A stretch of 37,980 nucleotides of DNA from Candidatus Omnitrophota bacterium (GCA_030605095.1 JAUWBJ010000005.1:1-37980), one strand, 5' to 3'; shown: positions 25,100 through 33,000, counted from the first letter of the stretch. Translations and numbers: made by a program. Notes: generated by a model not told the origin, from the letters alone.

Positions 25100-26650
25100 T
25101 TATATGGACAGGATGCTGGAGAGGAGGCGTTTTGTATAAGGGTGTTTGGGGGCTCGGTAGATTTGGTCTCGGCCGGCAAGCTCTACGATTTCGCCTTTAT
25201 ACATTACGGCGACGTCATCTGCCATGTATTCTACGACGCGAAGATCGTGAGAAATGAATATATAGGTTAAAGAGAGCTCTTTCTGAAGGTCCTTTAATAA
25301 ATTCAGGAGCTCCAATTGAATTATCACATCCAGGCTCGAAACAGGCTCATCGAGTATGAGAATGCGCGGGTTGACGGCGAGGGCTCTCGCAATTGCAATC
25401 CTCTGCCTCTGTCCCCCTGAAAACTGGTGAGGATATTTTAACCTATCTTTATAATTTAGATGCGCCTTGAAAAGCACATCTCTTAGAACCTTCTCTTTCT
25501 CATCCTTGCTTATACCATGAATGGTAGGGCCTTCCAAAACAATATCCTGCATTTTCATGCGAGGGTCCAGGGAACTATACGGGTCCTGGAATACAATCTG
25601 TATCGATTTTTGTGTCCCCACTGAGCCCGAGTCAGGTTCCAAGAGTCCTATAATAAGTTTTCCCAGCGTTGTCTTGCCCGAGCCTGACTCACCGACCAGG
25701 CCGAGTGTTTTTCCTTCTTTTATTTGCAAACTTATATTACGAACAGCCTGAATTTTCTCTTTTTCTTTTTTAAAAATACCTTTTTCGACTGGAAATGATT
25801 TATTCAGATTTTTAACCGTAATAATACTTTTATGGTTTAAACCTATTTCAGACCTCCTAGGTCTGGAATAGGTTTTTGCCCCCAACGAGGCTGCATCAAG
25901 AAGCTGTTTGGTATAGTCCTGTTTAGGCCGAGAAAGAATCTCGCGCTTTTCACCACCTTCCACAATTTTTCCATCTTTCATAACCAAAACTCTATCCGCA
26001 ACTTTATTGATAATCCCGAAATCATGCGTAATAAAAAGAACGGACATATCTAAATCTTTCTTTAAGCCGAGGATGAGTTCCAGAATCCCGGCCTGAATTG
26101 TAACATCCAACGAAGTTGTGGGTTCGTCTGCGATTAAAAATTTCGGATTTAGCGCAATTGCCATCGCAATCATCGCCCTTTGCCTTTCTCCGCCGGATAG
26201 CATGTGAGGATAGGAGTCATAGATCCTCTCGGGATCGCTGATCTTTACTTTTTCTAAAAGATTTAAGGTTTCGTTCTGAACCGTTTGCGATTTTCCGTTC
26301 AACCTGTACCCCTTGTGGGTACAGGTTGAATTGAAAGATCGCAAACGGTTCACCAGCACTGCCTCGTCAATCTGCTCGCCTACCCGTAAAACAGGATTTA
26401 AAGAGGTGGCGGGCTCCTGAAAGACTATCGCCGGCTTACCCTCGCATATGATCTCGCCACTCTGGAAACAACCTCTTTCCGGGAGAAGTTTCATTATCGA
26501 AAGCGCGGTAACCGTTTTTCCGCTGCCGGATTCCCCCACTAATCCCAGTACTTCATTTTCATTGAGAGCGAAATCAATTCCATCAACAGCTTTCACAACT
26601 TCGTTTTCATGCTTGAAGTGTACTTTTAAGTTTTTTACTGTTAGTAGCAT
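25100..26650 (-). CDS. Fused two-domain peptide ABC transporter ATPase (OppD-OppF/YejF-like), with palindrome-derived segments
   Basis: The ATP-hydrolysing subunit for import of peptides by the OppABC proteins encoded upstream. Two complete domains are fused: Walker A GESGSGKT at 39-46 and again at 320-327, signatures LSGGERQR at 151-158 and FSGGQRQR at 410-417, and Walker B FLIADEP (171-177) and LILDEP (431-436). Residues 101-125 are encoded by a 75-bp A-family palindrome in the helical subdomain of domain 1, in place of the usual helix linker. Residues about 260-271, in the inter-domain linker, come from another palindrome. The frame is open throughout. Fusion as such is known from YejF and GsiA. 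Confidence 0.93.
   Translation of the reverse strand: MLLTVKNLKVHFKHENEVVKAVDGIDFALNENEVLGLVGESGSGKTVTALSIMKLLPERGCFQSGEIICEGKPAIVFQEPATSLNPVLRVGEQIDEAVLVNRLRSFNSTCTHKGYRLNGKSQTVQNETLNLLEKVKISDPERIYDSYPHMLSGGERQRAMIAMAIALNPKFLIADEPTTSLDVTIQAGILELILGLKKDLDMSVLFITHDFGIINKVADRVLVMKDGKIVEGGEKREILSRPKQDYTKQLLDAASLGAKTYSRPRRSEIGLNHKSIITVKNLNKSFPVEKGIFKKEKEKIQAVRNISLQIKEGKTLGLVGESGSGKTTLGKLIIGLLEPDSGSVGTQKSIQIVFQDPYSSLDPRMKMQDIVLEGPTIHGISKDEKEKVLRDVLFKAHLNYKDRLKYPHQFSGGQRQRIAIARALAVNPRILILDEPVSSLDVIIQLELLNLLKDLQKELSLTYIFISHDLRVVEYMADDVAVMYKGEIVELAGRDQIYRAPKHPYTKRLLSSILSI
25839..25875. repeat. 37-bp palindrome in the inter-domain linker of the fused ATPase
   Basis: AAACCTATTTCAGACCT and its near-perfect complement (one mismatch) flank CCT. 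It is translated in frame. It has a single copy in the window, but its arms begin like the rpsI terminator arms (AAACCTA). Confidence 0.75.
26278..26352. repeat. A-family palindrome inside the ATPase gene (copy A2)
   Basis: 75 bp, exactly 25 codons. Outer arms are identical to the intergenic copies; the inner stem has matched changes (CCTGTACCCC / GGGTACAGG). The TGA at its edge falls out of frame here, so translation reads through. Confidence 0.92.
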
Positions 26651-26652
26651 AG

Positions 26653-27471
26653 TTACTTTTCGATCCTCGGATTAAGCATGTCTCTCAAACCTTCACCCAA
26701 TAAATTAAACGCAAGCACCGTAATTAAAATCGCGAGCCCCGGAAACAGAATTACCCACCAGCCAACGCCTAAAACCGCTTTCCCCTCCATTAAGATATTC
26801 CCCCAGCTCGGATTCGGTGGCTGGACTCCGAGCCCGAGGAAACTCAAACCCGCTTCCGTAAGAATCGCTCCCGCAACGCCGAATACAAAACTTACTAAAA
26901 CCGGCCCTATGGCGTTCGGTATAAGATGTCTTGTTATTATGAAAAAGTGGCTTGCGTCCAGCATTTTTGAAGCTGAAATGTAATCCCTCGTCTTTAAACT
27001 CAAAATCTCCGCCCTTATAAGCCGTGCCATACCCATCCAGCCTGTCAGGCCGATAATCACCATTACATTAAATATACTCGGCCCGACTACTGCGATAACA
27101 GCCAGTATCAAGAAAAATCGCGGGAAACAGAGCATTATATCCGCAAATCGCATTATAAAAGAATCCATTTTACCGCCGAAATAACCCGCTATCGAGCCAA
27201 GAAAAACCCCTATAACGCAAGCCAGGCCCACAGCGATAAGTCCTATTAAAAGCGCTATGCGTGCGGCGTATATCATTCTTGAAAAAAGGTCTCTTCCGAG
27301 ACTATCCGTGCCCAAGAGGTGTTTCATGGAGGGGGTTGACAACGCATCTTTTATGTTAATGTAAGTCGGGTCGTACGGTGTGATTTGCGGCGCAAAGATT
27401 GCAAGGAGCATAAGTAAAAGTATTATGCTTGCCCCAAATACTGCTAATTTATTCTGAAAGAGTTTTCGCAT
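26653..27471 (-). CDS. Peptide ABC transporter permease, OppC type
   Basis: An inner-membrane permease of the DppC/OppC family. The N-terminal hydrophobic segment after MRKLFQNKLAVFG, the motif TDSLGRDLFSRMIYAARIAL, several further transmembrane helices and the late EAA-like block GAILTEAGLSFLGLGVQPP are diagnostic. The start at MRKLF (preceded by AGTAGG) is preferred; the longer ORF begins at a GTG inside the palindrome upstream. About 272 residues. It probably forms a heterodimer with the OppB product. Confidence 0.93.
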   Translation of the reverse strand: MRKLFQNKLAVFGASIILLLMLLAIFAPQITPYDPTYINIKDALSTPSMKHLLGTDSLGRDLFSRMIYAARIALLIGLIAVGLACVIGVFLGSIAGYFGGKMDSFIMRFADIMLCFPRFFLILAVIAVVGPSIFNVMVIIGLTGWMGMARLIRAEILSLKTRDYISASKMLDASHFFIITRHLIPNAIGPVLVSFVFGVAGAILTEAGLSFLGLGVQPPNPSWGNILMEGKAVLGVGWWVILFPGLAILITVLAFNLLGEGLRDMLNPRIEK

Positions 27472-27484
27472 ATGACCTACTTTT

Positions 27485-27526
27485 TGAACCTGTTTCACAC
27501 GTTTATTTTCGCCTGAAACAGGTTCA
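27485..27526. repeat. B-family 42-bp palindrome between oppB and oppC
   Basis: TGAACCTGTTTCA / TGAAACAGGTTCA around CACGTTTATTTTCGCC, which is the B centre in opposite orientation. The TTCA end contains the oppB stop codon. Confidence 0.88.
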
Positions 27527-28495
27527 CCTATATCGTATCCTCGGGTCAGCGTAAACGTAAGCTATATCAGCCATCAAGTTCCCTAAAAGTGTAAGAAGCG
27601 CGCTTATAACAAGGCCCGCCATTATCACGTTGTAATCCCGCGCAAAAACCGACTCCACCATAAGCCGGCCTATTCCGGGTATGCTGAAAATTGTCTCCAA
27701 AATTACGCTCCCGCTTATAAGCCCCGGAATTGAAAGACCCAGAATCGTAATTATGGGTAAAAGCGCATTTCTTAAGGCGTGTTTATATATAACAGCTCTC
27801 TCGGGGAGGCCCTTTGCCCTTGCGGTCCTTATATAATCCTGAGAAATTACATTGAGCATGCTCTGGCGCATATATCGAGAAACACCTGCCAGTCCTCCTA
27901 CGCTTGCGACCGTGACAGGTAATATTAAGTGGCGTAAAATATCTACTACTTTATCGAGAAGTGCGTAATTCTCAAAATCTAAAGAAACTATTCCTGACAC
28001 CGGTAAAATTCCCAATCTTACTCCAAAAAAGAACATAAGAAGAAGGCCGAGCCAGAAACTCGGCGCCGCAAAGCCCAAAAAGACAAAGACTGTCGTTGTC
28101 TTGTCAAAAATAGAACCGCGCTTTACGGCACTTTTTATGCCGATAGGTATCGCAAAGAGAAAAATTATTGTCATCGCCAGGACATTAATCAATATTGTTA
28201 TAGGAAGCCTTTCCAAAATCTTCTCCATAACAGGCCTATTATCGATGAAACTCCTTCCGAAATCGAATCGGGCAAGTTTCTTTAGCCAACTTATATATTG
28301 AATATGCAAAGGCTTGTCGAGTCCGTAAATCTGGTTTAACTTCTCCCGCGCTTCAAAATCGACCTTTGGGTTTAGCTGAACCATTAAATCTGTGGGCTTG
28401 CCGGGCGCGAGGTGTATAACGATAAATGAGATAATGGTAATACCCAGGAGTATCGGAATTATGTGTGTTAAACGGCGAATTATGTAGCTTAACAT
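27524..28495 (-). CDS. Peptide ABC transporter permease, OppB type
   Basis: A 323-residue membrane protein with the N-terminal helix [20 protein letters not shown], the periplasmic block [11 protein letters not shown] and the cytoplasmic EAA motif region [24 protein letters not shown] (about 220-243), typical of DppB/OppB. GAGG lies before the ATG. The stop is the edge of a B-family palindrome; an A-family palindrome lies upstream. Confidence 0.94.
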   Translation of the reverse strand: MLSYIIRRLTHIIPILLGITIISFIVIHLAPGKPTDLMVQLNPKVDFEAREKLNQIYGLDKPLHIQYISWLKKLARFDFGRSFIDNRPVMEKILERLPITILINVLAMTIIFLFAIPIGIKSAVKRGSIFDKTTTVFVFLGFAAPSFWLGLLLMFFFGVRLGILPVSGIVSLDFENYALLDKVVDILRHLILPVTVASVGGLAGVSRYMRQSMLNVISQDYIRTARAKGLPERAVIYKHALRNALLPIITILGLSIPGLISGSVILETIFSIPGIGRLMVESVFARDYNVIMAGLVISALLTLLGNLMADIAYVYADPRIRYR

Positions 28496-28510
28496 ATCGT
28501 ACCTCGTTGT

Positions 28511-28585
28511 TGAACCGTTTGCGATTTCCCGTTCAACCTGTCCCCCTTACGGGGACAGGTTGAACGGGAAATCGCAAACGGTTCA
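28511..28585. repeat. A-family palindrome between oppA and oppB (copy A3, perfect)
   Basis: 75 bp with a flawless 35-bp stem and a 5-base centre CTTAC. It includes a matched change (TTTCCCG / CGGGAAA) relative to the other copies. The last TTCA contains the oppA stop codon. Confidence 0.93.
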
Positions 28586-30259
28586 GTAGGTATACCTCTG
28601 CTTATTCTTCGGAACCCACCAGTCAATAAAATTATATCCTATTCCGATTGGCGATAGCTCTATGCCCTTGAATCGGCGCTCTACCGCTACTAATGAATCG
28701 GCTATATACAAAAACATATAGGGTTGCTCATCATAAAGGGTTTCGTGAATTTTATGATAAATCTTCTTTCTCTTTTCTCTATCGAATGTCCTCCTGCCCT
28801 CAATGAGAAGCCGGTCGATTTCAGGATTTGTGTAACTTATGAAATTAAATTCACCCGGGCGTGTCTTTGACGAATGAAATATATCGTAACAATCCGGTTC
28901 CCTGCCGAGCCCCCACCCGAGTATTATGGCCTCGAATCTCTTCTTATTTACAAATTCATCTATAAAAACCGACCACTCCAAAATCCTTATGTTTACCTTT
29001 ATGCCTATATCTTTGAGACGGCGTTGTATAATTTCTGCTGTCATTCGGCGACTTTCATTACCCTGGTTTGTGAGTAGCGTAAATTCAAATCGCTTTCCTT
29101 CTTTGTCGAGCCATCCGTCACGGTCTCTATCTTGCCAGCCGGCTTCACTTAGCATAGCCTTTGCTTTTTCAGGGTCAAAGGGGTATGCTCTTACATCCTT
29201 GTTGAAAGCCCACGATTCCGGAACGAACTGGCCTGTCGAGATTCTGCCCTGACCCAATAAAACCCCATCAATTATCTCTTTCTTATCTACGGCGTAGTTT
29301 AATGCCTGGCGGACTCTTTTGTCTATGAATTTATCGTCTTTAAGATTATAAGCCATATAACTATAGCCAAATGAGGGGTATTTAAATTTTTGAAATTTAC
29401 TTTTAAAAAAGGATGCCTCTGTCTGTTTTGTAAATTGTAGCGGCGTAAGGCCCATAGAATCGATTCCCAGGGTTTGTAATTCCAAAAACATTGTTGCGGT
29501 GTCAGGTATTACCCTATAGATATACCTGTCAATATAAGGACGGTGCTCAAAATATTCGTGATTAGACACAAGGTCGATTCTTTCGCCGGTCTTCCATCGC
29601 TTGAATTTGTAAGGGCCTGTGCCGATGGGGCTTCGTCGAAAGTCCGTGGTGAGAAGATTTTCCCCCTTTAAGATATGTTTCGGCATTATCGGCATAATCC
29701 AGCTCGATATACCCGGCGCGAAAGGTTCCCTGTAAATGATCTTTACTGTATAATCGTCCACTACCTCAAGGTGCTTAACCATTTTAAAATCGCCGCTGTA
29801 GGGAGTGGGAACATTTGGGTCTATAATGGACTCGTATGTAAATTTGACGTCTTCTGCCCGGAAAGGATGGCCGTCATGCCACTTAACATTCTTTCTTAAA
29901 TGGAAGACTATTGTCAAACCGTCATCTTCTACATCCCATGATTCTGCCAGGTCGCCTTCGAGTTCAACATCCCTGTTGTACTTGACCAGGCCATTAAAAA
30001 CTAAAAACACTATATAGGAAGATGGGCTATCCGAGGCAAGTATTGGAACGAGGGTGCGGGCATCCCCTATTTGACCGGTTACGAAGGTGCCGCCATATGG
30101 ATGGGGACAGGTCTCATTATCGGTTTTAGTGTCATGAAGAGACCTGTCCCCATATGTGCTTCTCACCGATAAAAAAAATACCACTATTATGGTAAATAGC
30201 GGTATAAAAAAAATTATCTTCCTATTGAGGAAGTTTTTCAGGTTTCGCAAGAGGAACAT
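28583..30259 (-). CDS. Peptide ABC transporter substrate-binding protein, with palindrome-derived N-terminus
   Basis: A 558-residue extracytoplasmic solute-binding protein of family 5. A signal or anchor helix (KIIFFIPLFTIIVVFFL, 14-30) is followed by the mature domain with DAEDVKFTYESI-like block HPFRAEDVKFTYESI, IGTGPYKFKRW and AWSV-like repeats usual for OppA/DppA. Residues about 36-53, just after the signal helix, are encoded by a palindrome with GGGGACAGGTCTC arms. The cysteine there comes from the palindrome and is not in a lipobox. The start overlaps secG by 38 bp, with AGAAGAG before ATG. Confidence 0.93.
   Translation of the reverse strand: MFLLRNLKNFLNRKIIFFIPLFTIIVVFFLSVRSTYGDRSLHDTKTDNETCPHPYGGTFVTGQIGDARTLVPILASDSPSSYIVFLVFNGLVKYNRDVELEGDLAESWDVEDDGLTIVFHLRKNVKWHDGHPFRAEDVKFTYESIIDPNVPTPYSGDFKMVKHLEVVDDYTVKIIYREPFAPGISSWIMPIMPKHILKGENLLTTDFRRSPIGTGPYKFKRWKTGERIDLVSNHEYFEHRPYIDRYIYRVIPDTATMFLELQTLGIDSMGLTPLQFTKQTEASFFKSKFQKFKYPSFGYSYMAYNLKDDKFIDKRVRQALNYAVDKKEIIDGVLLGQGRISTGQFVPESWAFNKDVRAYPFDPEKAKAMLSEAGWQDRDRDGWLDKEGKRFEFTLLTNQGNESRRMTAEIIQRRLKDIGIKVNIRILEWSVFIDEFVNKKRFEAIILGWGLGREPDCYDIFHSSKTRPGEFNFISYTNPEIDRLLIEGRRTFDREKRKKIYHKIHETLYDEQPYMFLYIADSLVAVERRFKGIELSPIGIGYNFIDWWVPKNKQRYTY
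30101..30153. repeat. 53-bp palindrome inside the substrate-binding protein gene
   Basis: ATGGGGACAGGTCTC and its exact complement flank a 23-base centre. It shares the GGGGACAGG core with the A family and with the large element at 37.7 kb. It is translated in frame near the mature N-terminus. Confidence 0.85.
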
Positions 30260-30545
30260 TCTCTTCTGACACCGGCGGAACTTCTCTTCCTTGAAATCTG
30301 ATTAAGCTCCTGCCCCGTCTTGAGGTCATTATGCCCAGAACCAGGCATGTAATGAGATACAGGCATGCCGCGACAACTGTCGCCTTTGTTAAAAAAACGG
30401 ACATCTTCGTGCCAAAAATGGTCTGGCTTGAATCGCCTCCGAAGGTCTCGCTCAATCCTCCACCCCGGCCTGCCTGCAGAAGTATCATGACAATTAAAAT
30501 AATACAGGCACTTATGTGAATTGCTATGACTAAACCGTATAACAT
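30222..30545 (-). CDS. secG: Protein translocase subunit SecG
   Basis: A small accessory subunit of the SecYEG channel. It has two hydrophobic helices (about 4-23 and 53-74) separated by the conserved LLQAGRGGGLSETFGG turn, plus a hydrophilic tail rich in proline and glutamate. 107 residues is normal. AAGGAG overlaps the tpiA end, the common tpiA-secG pairing. Its 3' end overlaps the oppA start. Confidence 0.96.
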   Translation of the reverse strand: MLYGLVIAIHISACIILIVMILLQAGRGGGLSETFGGDSSQTIFGTKMSVFLTKATVVAACLYLITCLVLGIMTSRRGRSLIRFQGREVPPVSEENVPLAKPEKLPQ

Positions 30546-30546
30546 A

Positions 30547-31320
30547 CTATTTCTCCTTTACAACTCGTGAAGCCTTCTTAACTATATCTACAAAAGATTC
30601 TTCTTTAAGCGAAGCCCCTCCCACTAATGCACCGTCTATGTCTTTTTCTTTAATAAGAGATTCTATACTATCGGGCTTCACGCTTCCTCCGTATTGAATG
30701 CGGATACTTTCTGAAATTTCCCTGTCATATTTTTTTGCTAAGAGATTTCTAATAAATTTATGAACCTCTTCTGCCTGCTCGGCAGTCGCATTTTTGCCGG
30801 TTCCTATAGCCCATACCGGCTCATAGGCAATAACTATGTTCAGAATTTCTTTTTTATCCACATTTAAAAGTCCTTTTTCAACATGGAGAGATACTACATC
30901 AAATGTTTTACCGCTTTCTCTCTCTTCTAATTTCTCGCCCACGCACATTATCGGAAATAGGCCTTCGGTTATCGCGGATTTGACTTTTTTGTTTACCGTC
31001 TCATTGGTCTCGCCAAAATATGTCCTTCTTTCAGAGTGGCCTATTATTACGTATTTGCATCCGAGAGTTTTAAGCATCTTCGCAGAAACTTCTCCTGTAA
31101 ACGCACCCTCTTTTTCCCAGTGCATATTCTGCGCCCCTAAAATGATATTGGTATCTAAAACTACATCTTTGACATCGCTTAAAGAAGTAACCGGCGGGCA
31201 GAGAACGACTTCTAGATTATTTATATTAAATAGATTTCTCTTAATCCCATTGGAGAGAGCGATTGACTCCTCAACGGTTTTATTCATTTTCCAGTTGCCG
31301 GCTATTATGGGTTTGCGCAT
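30547..31320 (-). CDS. tpiA: Triosephosphate isomerase
   Basis: Interconverts dihydroxyacetone phosphate and glyceraldehyde-3-phosphate. The catalytic residues are visible: K11 in GNWKMNKT, H95 in IIGHSERRTYFGE and E167 in IAYEPVWAIGTGK. It has 257 residues. It lies between pgk and secG. An A-family palindrome separates it from pgk, and no strong ribosome binding site is seen before its ATG. Confidence 0.98.
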   Translation of the reverse strand: MRKPIIAGNWKMNKTVEESIALSNGIKRNLFNINNLEVVLCPPVTSLSDVKDVVLDTNIILGAQNMHWEKEGAFTGEVSAKMLKTLGCKYVIIGHSERRTYFGETNETVNKKVKSAITEGLFPIMCVGEKLEERESGKTFDVVSLHVEKGLLNVDKKEILNIVIAYEPVWAIGTGKNATAEQAEEVHKFIRNLLAKKYDREISESIRIQYGGSVKPDSIESLIKEKDIDGALVGGASLKEESFVDIVKKASRVVKEK

Positions 31321-31330
31321 TGTTCGTTTC

Positions 31331-31405
31331 TGAACCGTTTGCGATTTTTATTTCAACCTGTCCCCGTAATGGGGACAGGTTGAACGGAAAATCGCAAACG
31401 GTTCA
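31331..31405. repeat. A-family palindrome between pgk and tpiA (copy A4)
   Basis: 75 bp with the standard outer arms and a TGTCCCC / GGGGACA inner stem. The left half differs from the complement of the right half in a stretch of about 9 bases. Its final TTCA contains the pgk stop codon. Confidence 0.9.
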
Positions 31406-32581
31406 TTTCTCCTGTAACGCTGCAATACCGGGAAGCTCTTTACCTTCTAAATACTCCAATGATGCGCCGCCGCCGGTTGAGATGTGGCTCATCTTTCTGG
31501 CCAACCCCAGCGCGTTTATTGCAGCGGCTGTATCGCCGCCGCCTATTACAGTCGTAGCATTGAGCCGGGATATGAATTTTGCAATATCGGTGGTGCCTTT
31601 CCTGAAAGGCCTTAGTTCAAAATAGCCCAGAGGCCCGTTCCAGAGTATGGTCTTTGCATCCTTGATGGCATCTTTGTATTTTTTAATCGTCCTTGGGCCT
31701 ATATCCAAACCTATCCATCCGTCGGGTATGTGTTCTCTTACCACCCTGACTCTTGTATGGGCTGTTATCGTTCTGGCGATAACGTGGTCTTCGGGAAGAA
31801 ATACGCTTACGTTACTGTTTCTTGCCTTGCTAAAAATCTCTGACGCCATATTAATCTTATCTTCCTCTAATCTGGAACTTCCGGTTCCTTTCAGCCGCGA
31901 TTTCAAAAATATATAAGCCATTGCCCCGCCGATTAAAAGATAATCTATTTTCTTAAGCATATTTTCAATAACAGCGATTTTGTCTGAAACCTTTGCTCCA
32001 CCGAGAAGAAGGGCGACCGGCTCTTCAGGGCTATGGAGAACCTTCTCAAAGTAGTTTACTTCTTTCTCTACTAAAAATCCCATCGCACTCGGCAAAAATT
32101 TTGTAATCCCTTCTGTGGAAGCGTGGGCCCTGTGGCAGGTTCCAAAAGCATCGTTAATAAAGATATCTCCTGACCTTGCGAGCGCGCCGGCAAATTCCGG
32201 GTCATTCTTTGTCTCTCCTTTATGGAACCTCAGATTTTCCAGAAGTACCACGTTGCCGTCCCGCATATTTCCGACAGCATTTTCTACCTCGGGACCAACA
32301 CAATCTCCCAGCATCTTCACATTTTTACCAAGCAATTTAGAAAGCCGTTTAGCGCATGGCGCAAGGCTCATCCGGGTATTAACTTCGCCTTTTGGACGGC
32401 CGAGGTGGCTCATCAATATAACCTTCGACGGGGATTTTACGGCGTATTTTATGGTGGGAAGCGCGCTTTTAATTCGCGTGTCGTCGGTGATGCGCCCTCT
32501 TTCATCCAGCGGAACATTGAAATCTACACGCATAAGGACCTTCTTACCCTTTATATCAAAGTCCCTTATTGTTTTTTTCAC
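31403..32581 (-). CDS. pgk: Phosphoglycerate kinase
   Basis: Glycolytic ATP-forming step between GAPDH and mutase. The N-domain MRVDFNVPLDERG and SHLGRPKG blocks and the C-terminal GGGDTAAAIN are diagnostic. The start is taken as GTG (VKKTIRDFD) because homologues begin here and AAGGAAGGAAGGG lies just before it. The ORF track's 18 extra N-terminal residues are encoded by the 106-bp palindromic element. About 392 residues, as usual. A 19-codon leader ORF upstream ends at the longer start. Confidence 0.96.
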   Translation of the reverse strand: MKKTIRDFDIKGKKVLMRVDFNVPLDERGRITDDTRIKSALPTIKYAVKSPSKVILMSHLGRPKGEVNTRMSLAPCAKRLSKLLGKNVKMLGDCVGPEVENAVGNMRDGNVVLLENLRFHKGETKNDPEFAGALARSGDIFINDAFGTCHRAHASTEGITKFLPSAMGFLVEKEVNYFEKVLHSPEEPVALLLGGAKVSDKIAVIENMLKKIDYLLIGGAMAYIFLKSRLKGTGSSRLEEDKINMASEIFSKARNSNVSVFLPEDHVIARTITAHTRVRVVREHIPDGWIGLDIGPRTIKKYKDAIKDAKTILWNGPLGYFELRPFRKGTTDIAKFISRLNATTVIGGGDTAAAINALGLARKMSHISTGGGASLEYLEGKELPGIAALQEK

Positions 32582-32690
32582 CCAGCCCTTCCTTCCTTTT
32601 TTATTTCTGTATTTATTTTCATTATCATCATTCACCCGCTCTTCTTTGCACTCTTTGGTGTAATTCTTTTCTTAGGAAGGGCGGGGTCCA
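32577..32690. repeat. 106-bp palindromic element before pgk (copy C3)
   Basis: Arms CCCAGCCCTTCCT (about 32581-32593) and AGGAAGGGCGGGG (32674-32686) enclose a T-rich interior that is more diverged than in the other copies. The flanks are TTCA and TCCA. The arm next to pgk supplies its ribosome binding sequence. Confidence 0.83.
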
Positions 32691-32692
32691 TA
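32633..32692 (-). CDS. Possible 19-residue leader peptide before pgk
   Basis: AAGGAGG, a 7-base spacer, then an ATG opening a short frame MDPALPKKRITPKSAKKSG that ends at TGA overlapping the ATG of the long pgk ORF. The peptide is encoded by the 106-bp element. A strong ribosome binding site is the only support for translation. Coordinates may be off by one base. Confidence 0.35.
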
Positions 32693-32715
32693 GAAAAACC
32701 TCCTTCAATAAGACC

Positions 32716-32750
32716 TGAATTTATGAAAATCTCTGATTTTCATAAATTCA
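32716..32750. repeat. 35-bp D-family hairpin
   Basis: TGAATTTATGAAAATC and its perfect complement around TCT. It shares the central AAATCTCTGATTT with the hairpin at 32907-32941, while the arms are different in sequence. Confidence 0.88.
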
Positions 32751-32787
32751 TCTCCTTTGATGTTCTACGTTGAAAGGTCGAATTGAA

Positions 32788-32893
32788 CCCAGCACTAATT
32801 TCTAATAGAAACATTTCTCCAAAATTAAGGCTTTTAATCTGCATTATTCTCATTATTCACAGCTTACAGTATAGTATAGAAATTAGTGCTGGG
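32788..32893. repeat. 106-bp palindromic element in pgk leader region
   Basis: A 17-bp inverted arm CCCAGCACTAATTTCTA and its exact complement surround an AT-rich interior. The length equals that of the C copies and of the lysA-dapF element, but the TGAA direct flanks are not clear here. Confidence 0.8.
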
Positions 32894-32906
32894 TAAATTC
32901 AACCAG

Positions 32907-32941
32907 ACAACTTACGGAAATCAGAGATTTCCGTAAGTTGT
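32907..32941. repeat. 35-bp D-family hairpin, second copy
   Basis: ACAACTTACGGAAATC and its perfect complement around AGA. It is in inverted orientation relative to the first copy. It would lie at the extreme 5' end of the pgk transcript. Confidence 0.88.
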
Positions 32942-32952
32942 GGTTTCATTTA

Positions 32953-32981
32953 AGTATACTTGTATTTTTTGCTAAAGTCAA
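32953..32981 (-). promoter_or_regulatory. Promoter of pgk-tpiA-secG
   Basis: TTGACT (32981-32976), a 17-bp spacer and TATACT (32958-32953). The predicted leader before pgk is about 360 bases and contains two 35-bp hairpins and two 106-bp palindromes. Confidence 0.8.
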
Positions 32982-33000
32982 TGTAGCCTACTTTGAGAAG

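Noticed and set aside
25100-26650. Frameshift or pseudogene in the fused ATPase
   Set aside because: Both domains retain all ATPase motifs and the frame is open; the odd segments are explained by in-frame palindromes.
27472-27498. Longer N-terminus of the OppC-type permease
   Set aside because: The extension starts at a GTG inside the B palindrome, and AGTAGG supports the internal ATG.
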